NCBI RefSeq assembly: GCF_031877795.1
Contig: NC_133934.1
Span: 106,766,610-106,830,609, forward strand
From: Strix aluco
Taxonomy: Eukaryota > Chordata > Aves > Strigiformes > Strigidae
Reading direction: 5' to 3'
DNA length: 64,000 nt
Part shown: one piece after another, positions 54,601-64,000 of the stretch
Position numbering within the stretch: the first letter of the stretch is position 1
How the letters are laid out: every line of letters begins with the position of its first letter
Position numbers and translations under genes: made by a program
The notes under the pieces: generated by a model
The model's database searches: none
What the model was told of the DNA's origin: nothing
What the model saw: the letters and a program-made list of their open reading frames with translations, nothing else

Positions 54601-56630
54601 CCACAGAGAAAGGCAGCAAAGAAGAAAGGACTAACACGATGTGGAAGAAGAGAGCTGAGGCTCACTCTGCTGACAGAACTTTGGAGGGGTTGAGAGGAGA
54701 CGCGTTATAATAGGCCGGCTGGAGTCACAGTGTTGCTGGGAGGTGGAGGGGTGCAAACGTGCGAACATATGCTCTCCAGTGACTTCACTCTGTGCAAAGG
54801 AGTATGCGCTGCTTCACGAGGGGTGAGTGCAGGGGACCGCTTTAGTAGCCTCATCTTCTCAGCTAACCTCTAGAAATTGGTTCCTTTTGAAGAGATAAGA
54901 GCATGTAGGCAGACATGAAATGAGGACAAGAATCCTGAACTCAGCATGACTTCTAATTGCTTGTCCCAGACACAGGCTGGGACTCAGTTCCAGGCTCTGG
55001 GAAGCCCAAAGGAAGATTTGGCTACACAGGAGGGATCCTCCTGCATCCCTGCACAAAACAGAAACAAGGTGGTCTCTGGGTCACAGCAGGGTGCAGGGAG
55101 GGAGGGATTTCTGAACCAGTCTCCCTTTTGACACTGATTTGCAATGAAACATTTTGCCTCATAAGTCTGTTTCTCCCTCTGATTTTATCTTCCCTTTTAG
55201 AAAATGGTGCAAATAAATCTGAGCTGCCTCATAGCTTGTGGATGTCTATACTATACTAAACAGTCCTCCAAGGAGAGGAGTAAAAAAAGGGTGAAGGACT
55301 AATATGAGTCTTTGCAAAGCCCTGCGTCCATGCCAGGAAAGGGTGTGAACCACAGTCCTGCTCCAGTTCCATTCCCCAGCCTGTTCCAGTCTGATGTGAC
55401 TTTCGTTAATCCCTGTCCTGGGGCTAGAAGAAAGCAAGACCAACAGTTTAGTTTGCTCTGACAGGACCAAGCCCTGCTTGAAAATACTAGGAAATCTCCT
55501 GAGTCAGCAGCTCACTTGCTCCTACTCTTGGAATAGCTGAGATTCCCGGACACAGTAACTTGACTCTACTCCTGGCTCAGGGTAGCCACTAGCTGAAAGG
55601 CAAAATAAAATCCCCTCCTGGCCCATTAACGAGGCCTATTCTGGGTTCAGGAGAAACCAGTCTGACTGATGAACTCCCCTGGCTCAGGGGCTCTGGCTGG
55701 GGCTGGGAGAGTTATTCTTTCCTTATTCAGCAGACAGGAGGATGTTAATGGAGAGCATATGGGAGGGGAGGGAGTACTGTGGATATTGCTGGAGGACAGC
55801 CAGACTGCATCAAAGCCCCAAGAAGCCTATTCTCCATCCGGGCAATGCTAAAACAGGCCGTGGAGAGACGAGAAGTCCAGCTGTGATACGGGGGAGTTGG
55901 GGAAAAAAGCCCTCTGCCTTCCCCAGCTTTTTTACTCCCACTCCAAATGGGACAATGGGGCAGTATTGTCACATAGTCCTGTAGGCATAGTATTCACAGT
56001 GGAAGCCTTTCTGGGGAAGAGCGTGCCTCAGCCAAGCACCCCATCCTGGGAGTCCTGCTACAGACTTCAGGGAAGCAAGAACTGCCTCTGTGCTTGCAAA
56101 GTACCATCTAATTTATGGTACTATAGAAATGATGAATTACAGCAGTCCTACAGGCTAGAGATGGAAAAGCCCTGTTAACTCCTCCAGCCCATCTCCCAGA
56201 GCTGATGCAGGACCGTTGCCTCACACATTTCCTGTTTCTGTCTGACCATATTTTGAACAAGCAAGCAACTGACATTCACGTATTTTTCACTTCTTAATTC
56301 TACTTTAAAAATAAACCCTGATGTGATTAATGTAGAATGGATTACCCAGCCACTTGGATATGTCAAGCAGGATGGAACAGGGTGCATCAAAAGCAGTCCA
56401 CATCTGCCTTACCTTAAAGATAAAGTGGAGGACTGGCTAGTGAAGACTTGACTGAAGCTTGAACTAAGATGCTTCCCATTAAGTCAGAGGGCAGTTAGAA
56501 TCAGCGCCGGTAAAAATTAGGTGTGTCCTTTTTGGCTTCTGAAAATCTGTTAATGTAGACCTGACTGAGGCAGATTTTGGGCATCCACAATGCTTGGCCT
56601 TGCATCATTCACCAGAGCTTAATTAAGTAA
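51620..56630. other. Intergenic DNA, no supported gene
   Basis: It contains a long plus-strand open frame (52654-53427) without recognisable similarity and a promoter-like site at 54.7 kb; otherwise I see nothing. Confidence 0.45.
54706..54822 (+). promoter_or_regulatory. TATA-like box with downstream splice donor (possible non-coding first exon)
   Basis: TATAATA at 54706-54712 lies in a locally CG-richer context (gagacgcgttataatagg), and a consensus donor GG|GTGAGTGC is at 54823. The spacing would give a first exon of roughly 90 bases if transcription starts about 30 bases past the TATA. There is no transcript or partner exon to support it. Confidence 0.2.
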
Positions 56631-56639
56631 GGAGCCTGG

Positions 56640-57000
56640 CTTGTTTAGCCTAGCAAAGGGGGATTTAATTGCAATCTATAAATAAATACTTCAGGGGGTG
56701 AACACATGGGGAGGAGGAAAGAGCTATTTAAAGATAAAGGACAATGCTGGCACAAGAACAAATGGGTATAAACTAGCCATGCATACATTTAGGCTAGGGA
56801 TTGTCAGGTTTCTAATGCTGAGAGCATTGACACTCTGTGAAGGCCTCCCAATGGGTTTAGTAAGGCCAAAAACCAAGCTGGTTTTAAGAGGCAGTTAGAC
56901 ACATTTACTCAACTGATTGTACGACATAGCTGGCTGTGCAAGCAAGGAGTTGGACTTGAGACGCCCAGAAGGAATGCCCTGAGGTCCTCTGGGCTGCAGT
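56640..57000 (+). mobile_element. Old CR1 LINE fragment, sense orientation
   Basis: The stretch from tgtttagcctagcaaagggg through caatctataaataaatac and acaagaacaaatgggtataa matches the 3' ORF2 part of older sauropsid CR1 families. Its translation has AGTRTNGYKLAMHTFRLG and EGLPMGLVRPKTKLV-like segments. It is diverged and of a different subfamily and orientation from the CR1 at 41.3 kb. Ends are approximate. Confidence 0.75.
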
Positions 57001-60000
57001 AAGTACAGGATGAGTTTTGGCTAACCAGCTGCAGGGCGCAGTAGGAGCAAGGTGGGAAAGAACTGGAAGACTAATAAAACCTGAGAAATTTAAACTGCAC
57101 CTTCATTGCATAGCAGGCAGATTATCAATCCAGGTAAACCTGGAACCTGAAACTAACCCGTCTCCAATGACTAGGCTGGCTGGCTTGGTTTAGAGAGGTT
57201 TGTGGGGGCAGGAGGAGATGATCAACCACAGTCAGTAAAAAGTCTGTGATTAGTTTGTGTGAAAACGTAGGCAAGAGAAAAGAAGAAAAGAAATAATGAT
57301 TGGTTTTCCTGTGAGCAGGTTGAGGTTGGGAAGCTCATAGTTCTGTTTTGCCATCCTCTGAGGCAAAAAGATCCCATGAGCCAGAAAACCTTCAGTTATG
57401 AGAACATCTTGTCATGTTCTCCAGTGGAGTAGCAGCTCAGCCTGACCTCAGGCTAAGACCAATACATGGTGTCCCTGCATGCAAGTAATCCTTCTCTGTG
57501 AAGTCATTTGCCAAACAGACAGTTGGGTGTCTTTCCCTGTGGCTAGCCTGCAAAACAGAGTAAGAGAGACCTTGACCCTTGACTAAGGCATGCTGGAGAG
57601 GCAGATGTCCAAATCTTAGCCGCCTTATCCGACTGGAAGCTATAACAATAAATCACATACTCCAGTTTACACCACCAGCACAAACAAGATAATGGACCTT
57701 ATACCAGAGAAAGATCTGTTGTAATATAGCACTTTGTTTTATCCTGTTCCTGCTGAGAGCAGAGGGACAGCCAGCAGAGAAGAGACAGCTATACAACTGG
57801 CACAGATCTCCCTTGTATTGAGGGAATTTTCCTCTGGGAATCTCCTGCCTGTTTGAGTTCTCTCTATGCTCCATAACCAGTGCAAAGCAAATTTAGCAGA
57901 GACCAGAGAATCCATCTTAAAATGCCTTAGGGAGGACAGAGAATATGGTATAAATGGAACTGCAGCGATGTCTCTTCTAATTCTTGTAATCTGTCACCTA
58001 GCTGTGGCAGCGATAGGTGCTTTAGAAAACCACAGACAGTCTAAGTATGATTTGATCACATTAGTGGTGGTCCATGCATCAAGAGATTCAGAAGTTTTAT
58101 TCAGAAAGGCATTAAAATGAAGATGGTTGTGCTTCCAAATCTCTTTTGTCTGAGAAGAGGATATCTCTTAAGGCTGGCTTTACTCCTGACATTTCTCATT
58201 CTTTGCTTTTCCTTACAGATCAGAAATATAACGCGAAATGCCTTGTCTTGCTATTTTCATCATTCTGCAGTCAGTCTCAGCGGGAATCTGAGGCAATGAG
58301 GGTGGGAGGTGATGAGCTGAGTCAAGTCTGAAATATGGTTCCTTGCACTAGAAGGATGTAGGTGTGGCTTCTGTTTAAGTCACCAGTTCAGGTCTTCTTG
58401 ATGCTGAAAGGTGACGGCTGGTATACGTTCTTTTGAAATGAGGTACAGGGTCTCCATCCAATTACTAGCTAACTTTATGCAGTAGTCTAGGAAGCTGAGA
58501 ACTGCATGAATGAAAGCACCAACATGTTGGCTGGGGAACAGCACACAGGGGAAGCTTATCCTGTCACTACTTGTGTTTTCCTGGCTGTGTGAAGCTTGGA
58601 CATTTTTCATCCTCTGGGTCTAAAGTTCTTGGCCTGGTAACCTTCATCAAGTTGAATCAATTCTAAAAAATAGGGGAGAAGATGAGGGAAAAAAAATATT
58701 TTCCTTTGAGGGGGGCTTTTATTTGAGATGCAAACCAACAGGTTTTTTCCTTTGACCTCCCAAAACTGAAGAGAATTTATTGGTCACTTTCACATTTTTA
58801 ACTGACATTCTAATTTTCTTCACAAAAACACTTCAAACATAGAGAACCTCAATAAATCTCTAAAGAACACAGTTAAAAGTGTTCAAACAGGCCGTAAAAT
58901 TGTAACTCTGGATTTGTACAATTCATGCTTATGGTCAGTCATGTCAAGCTTTAAAGAATCTACCACTTCAGCCATCTCGAAAAGGCAGTAAATCTAGATT
59001 ATGCATTGAAAGAGCTTAGGGAGTCTGGGTATTTATACCAATGAAATGCCAAAATATTTTACTGACACGCTCCATTTTTTACATTCTTTTACTAGGAGTT
59101 AATTTTTTTATGTTTTAATGCTGACAGTTATATATTGGCTATTTTTAGTTTGCAACTGGCTAGGCCTCCTCTAGTCAAAACAGGAGTCTGAACAATTTCA
59201 CACACATGGCACCCTGGGCAGAAGACAGTGGAAACCTCACAGATATGTGCACGGCCTGGGCTGAATATAGTTAGAGCTACATCTTTGGAAGCTCTGCAAA
59301 TGTCACACACAGAATTTCTGTCTGTTTCTGTAGGAATGATTCATTGGGGTGCTGCTGCTGAAGAGTCTGTGTCAGTCCCCAGTGTTCCCACACAAGGCCA
59401 GAGCTGTGGCACTGTGGAAGTGAAAGGGGTGACTCAGTAGGGAATATTTCTTCTGCGTCAGAAGCACTTTTAAAGCACCTGAGGGATGTATGCAGCTAGA
59501 AGCATAAACTGAAGCCTCTAAGGGGTGTCCAGCATATAGTGCAGTTAAGAGATGTCCAAGTCAACCCTAGTACCCAAAGCAACGCAGTCCCATTAGCGTA
59601 GCTCTCTCACTGGGCTCCTTACTCTCTTTTTTAAATGTATGCACTTAACATGGCTACATTTCTTTCCTGACCAAAATTACCTCTCCTATCTAATTTTGAG
59701 CATCTCTGTATGATACTGCTTGGTGCTACAAAGACATCACCAGTAGCTCTCCCTACAGGAAGGGTGCCAGGAGCACATCTTATTTACAAATGAAAATCAC
59801 TTATAAGAGGCCTAATTCCTTCTGGATTGACAAAGAAGTCACACAAAACTGGTGCATAAAAAACTTAAATGTACTTAACTAACTCAGACCAAGCTCACTC
59901 AGATGAAAGGAAGAGCAGGAGCATGCTCAGGGAGTCCAGATCCAGCCCCAGCCACTCGGCAACCCCAAACCAGAAAAATGGCATGAGGTTTCTGATGCTG

Positions 60001-63000
60001 TTTTTAAACAGCTTATGGTGTTTTAATCCTGACTGCCGGGGCCCCAATACCCTCATATGGGGCTCCCCTCACCCTGCCCATGGCCCAGGATTCCATTTCA
60101 GTCCCCTCAGTGGCACCAGTCCCTGCATCAGTGACACCATAGAATGATGGTCTCCAACTCCCCACGAGGGAGCTGACATTGCAGCCCAGCCTTGGTCTGT
60201 CCCCATCCCCAGGGAGGTGCCTGATGCCCCCGCTGGGGGCAGACCTGGCCCTGTCACCCCACAGGGTTCCCTGCAGCTCCCTGCACTCTGTCCCCAGGGA
60301 GACACTAGCCCTTGCTCTCCCCTGGCGCCGACTCCTCTATGCTCAGCAGCTGCTGCCTGGATCTCTCCTACATGTCAGGATGTTAAAAAGAAATGACAAA
60401 CACCAAATATGACCAGCTAATGCCACCCTGACTACACTGTAAAGCAAAAACAATCTAATGATCATAACCATGATCTCCCTCCTCCTCCCCAGAGCCCAGA
60501 CTATGTACTCAAAGACATAACTGAATATAAGACATATACTTAGTTCCTGGCAGAAACAGAAACTGCTTTTGGATTTGAACGACTAGCTACCCTCTCATCC
60601 CATGAGGAAGGTTTGGTTTTATTGTATTGTCCAGTCACTCCTCTGAACAGCTCTTGATTCCCAGTTTGTATCCTTCTGGCAAGTATCAATATGCTTCTTT
60701 CTTGCTATGAGGAGGATACCATGAACCTGTCTTCCTTCAAACTGTTTCTCAGCTCACCTTTTGCTGTGGTGTCTCCATGAATTAGGTACCAACTCTAATG
60801 ATTTAACAACAGTGAACCCACTATGTTTTGGTTTACTTCCTATGTATTTAGCAAATACTTAGCTCTTAGCATAGCAAGTGAGACAAAGTCAAACAAATTA
60901 CATTCCTAGGTTTGTATCCCTCTCCAGGTATGATATAGTAGCTACAGATGACTTTACTCCACACCCTAGGGAACAGTTTAGGTATCAAGCAGTTTTGGAA
61001 AAAAAACCCAGAAGTTCAAAGATTAGAAACCATTAGAAAAGCGCACTTCTGCCAGATTACGGCACTAGAAGTCATGCAGTCAACCATCCCTTGCTCTTCC
61101 TCCTTACCTGCTCACTTAAATCCAAGATGCTGAAATGAATCAGCAGATCAGATGGCAGATCATAACTGAGGCGCTTTCTCCAGGCAAAGGAGGCCCAGGT
61201 CAAGCCAGAAGCTATTCTGGTTTAAGGGGAGGCTTCAGATTTGCCCTGAAGATCTTTCCATACAATGCTGGGCTATAGAAGATTATTTTATCTTTGCCAG
61301 TCAAAAGCCAGAGGGACATTATGCTCACCTAATATTATATATGAAAGCAGTGCGAACCGTGTTCCAGACCTACAGTATTACAGAAATGTTTTAATAACAG
61401 TGTCATGTACTACTGATCCTGAGAAGAAGTCTACTCTGGCAGCAGGAGAGCCACCAGTTCTTAGGTGCTGCAGTAACATCAAGAGCAAGAGACTCGTCCT
61501 GTGGGCAGGCAGCCTTGTGTGCTTTCTCATGGCACTTCTGGGTGCTATGAAAAATAAATCCACAGTGTAGCAATAGTATGGAACACAAGGGTGCTTGTAA
61601 GGGATCTGCCTTTATTTTCAGGCTTTAGACATACAATCTGGGCCAATATGGATGGCACATATAGCCATGTGGAAGATTTCATTCTTTCCAGCTGCTCCTC
61701 ATTACCATTTGCTTTCAGTAATTTTAAGGAATACCGTAGCTGCCTTTTCCAAGTCTCTGTCAGACTTTCTTACAGACAGAGGGATTCAGGTGGCTTTAGT
61801 TGTTCTATTATTTTTCCAAAGAAATCGGACTTCTTCTAATACAATGTAATAAGGGCACTGTGACCCCAGGAGGGACTAATCCTCATTTCCTGGCCCCACG
61901 CTGGAGGTAGGTAAGTTACAAAAATAATTCTGCAATCTGTGGCTACTGTTGCACACTGGAGCTGGCACTTTTAGGAGAAGGTTTGGAAATGAATTGCCTA
62001 TTTACAAAAGAAGCCCAGTGTAGTCAGGACTGGCTTGTTCCATAAGGAGTACAGCGGGACTCCAGTACTAGTGAAATAATAGGAAGAGTAACCGGGACTG
62101 CTACAGGAATGAGTCGTAGGCATCCAGAAAACCCAAGGCAGGCACTGATTTTGTCGGCTGCACAAAGGCAGCTGTCACCTCCTCCCACCGGCCATTCAGG
62201 GAGCAGACAGCAAGCAACGCATAGCCAGCCATCTTGTTTCCAGTCAGACTCAAAAAACCATGTTTGCCAAGTAAGAAGGAACAAAAATGTGTTGAACAAA
62301 AGATTTAATTTCCCAGTGTCTACGGGGAAATCAACAGACAATGGGAAGCAACATAAAAAACATATACATGAAAGACTGTTATTTAAAACCAGTTGACATA
62401 GTCATTTTCAGTGGAATCTGGCTGGCTGTAGCCAGTATTTAATTCAAAAATTCCTCAGGAATGAAGGTCTTTTGCAGGCCAGCTTTATTTGGCTGGGGTT
62501 GGGCTTTGCTTTTTCCCACATCCCGCCTGCTGAAGTTAGAGGTTGATGGCAAGGAGCCTGATTCTTCTGCCTCTTCCTGTGCCGGACACAGCCAGCCAGC
62601 ATCACCTCTTTTTTAAATTGTCTGCTAAAACTGCTGTATGCAACAGAAGCTGGAGTGGGGCAGGGAAGGAACAGGATCATCTGCTCTCCATTCTGAGAAC
62701 AGAGGAAAAATTACCTGAAGAATGATCCATAAGGAGTCAAAAAAGTTAAAAAAAAACCACGTACAGTCCAGAAGGGGCTATGTATGGTCCCATGGCAGTA
62801 ACAGCTTTCCTGACTGATACCCCATTAAGCCATTAAGTGCTGCAAAAAGAGGCTTTCTTGCACAGTGGACAACAGCAGCAATGCACTTGCTGCTAGCACT
62901 AGACAAAGAAAATTAAAATAATGAAATATCTAAAGAACCTATTTAAAGTGCTGAACAAAACACATTAGGATGATCATTTTCTACCCTCTAAGACATGTGC

Positions 63001-64000
63001 AGTTGAACTAGGAGCACTTAGAAACTCTGTCTTTACAAATGAGGGATACAAAAATTAGTCCTACTCAAATGTTCAGCAACACATGTAGCAGGTAGAGAAC
63101 ACATAGCAGGCTGGTGTGGTTGAGCTATTCCCATGTAAAGCCTCTCATATGACAGTGGTAAGGTAACCAACCCAAACCCACCCTTAAATCAATAACACAC
63201 CCCAATATCAATAATACACACTTGTCTCTCCTGGACACCTCACTCTCATTCTGTCTCCTGGGATGTTCAGCTCTAAGCCTGCTAAAACTGAGGTATTGTC
63301 TCCTGTTGACTCTGGCAGGCTGGGGAGGCGGGGGGCAGCTGATACGGCAACTCCAGATGTGCTTTTCTATTCTTTGAAACTGTTCATCAGAAAAACAAAA
63401 AGCCCTGCGTTGCTATGGAGACAGTATCTCTGGCACTGATGTACCCAGTGGGCGGCAGCAGCTTCCTGGCTGTGGAGACGCCCAAGGCCTGGTACTTGTG
63501 CAAGCTCCTCACTGCTGGGTGTGCTCTAAAGCAGAGGGTTCAGCTTGGATGACAGGCAGGACTTTCTCGAGGTGGCCAAGAAAATTAGAAAGTGGTGGAT
63601 CCAAGGACCTGGGGATTTTACACCTGAAAAGAAATGTCAAAGTGAGACTAACATGAATTTGGAGGCAGGCAAAAGCTGTACAAACCCCTGGGAGGCAGTG
63701 CACAAAGCAAGCCAGTAGCCTCTTTTGAGATGAAAACATTTTCAGAGGTTTGAATTATTGTATTTATAGAGATACTACTAGGCACACTGGAGAAACTAAG
63801 CAAGATCTTTTTGCAGAAGGAGATTTTCTTTGCCAGGAAAGCAGTGGAAACTCCATCTTTTGAATCATTTAGAACTTATATCTGCACTTGGTAAAGGAAA
63901 TGATCCTCTGTCGGTCCCCAGGAGACACATGAAATGAGACCAATTAGGGCTTCTCCAGCTCTAAATATGAGGACTGTGCAAAGACATACTTTATCCTTAT
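57001..64000. other. Right-end intergenic DNA
   Basis: No gene recognised. A GC-rich, CpG-poor block lies at about 60030-60360 and is AT-rich on both sides. An X-box-like site lies at 63409. Confidence 0.45.
63409..63422 (+). promoter_or_regulatory. RFX X-box-like motif
   Basis: gttgctatggagac resembles the imperfect-palindrome RFX site GTTGCCATGGCAAC (left half good, right half partial). It sits in a locally GC-richer stretch from 63.30 to 63.50 kb. Chance occurrence is quite possible. Confidence 0.25.

Noticed and set aside
47050-64000. IRF2BPL, expected next by synteny
   Set aside because: No long GC-rich single-exon frame, polyglutamine tract or RING-type C-terminus is present in the window.

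Overview
The window is vertebrate, almost certainly avian, genomic DNA. The coding parts are small exons with GT-AG introns. Repeats are sparse and include two CR1 LINE fragments. The gene order VASH1 - ANGEL1 - LRRC74A is the order I know from human 14q24.3. I cannot name the species. All calls come from hand translation and recalled family knowledge; no search was run.

Layout. (1) 67-2729, plus strand: the last four coding exons of VASH1 (vasohibin-1, tubulin tyrosine carboxypeptidase). Earlier exons lie left of the window. A long 3' UTR follows, with candidate poly(A) signals at 6719, 7772, 8315 and 9760-9781. (2) 14609-23567, minus strand: a complete ten-exon ANGEL1 (CCR4-like EEP-fold protein). 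It splices into an uninterrupted 678-codon reading frame and starts inside a CpG island at about 23.2-23.96 kb. VASH1 and ANGEL1 converge, and their 3' UTRs share the 2.7-14.6 kb interval. (3) 24.0-31.3 kb: intergenic DNA with a solo-LTR-like segment (about 24.72-25.36 kb) and a decayed retroviral integrase-like fragment (about 25.8-26.0 kb). (4) 31361-44467, plus strand: eleven recognisable exons of LRRC74A. The leucine-rich repeat exons are well preserved. One 3' splice site has lost its AG, one exon ends at GC instead of GT, and two C-terminal exons carry in-frame stops. The locus therefore looks like a recent pseudogene or a gene shortened at its C-terminus. An antisense CR1 fragment lies in one intron. 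(5) 44.5-64.0 kb: no gene I can support. It holds an old sense-strand CR1 fragment (about 56.64-57.0 kb), small tandem repeats, a GC-rich patch with a T20/A26 homopolymer pair (51.2-51.6 kb), a TATA-plus-splice-donor configuration near 54.7-54.8 kb and an RFX X-box-like site at 63.4 kb. In human the next gene on this side is IRF2BPL; it is not in the window.

The three genes are neighbours by ancient synteny, not parts of one pathway. VASH1 detyrosinates tubulin, ANGEL1 is an eIF4E-binding member of the CCR4 nuclease/phosphatase family, and LRRC74A is a poorly characterised LRR protein. No undescribed multi-gene system is evident. The most notable observation is the concentration of lesions in LRRC74A.
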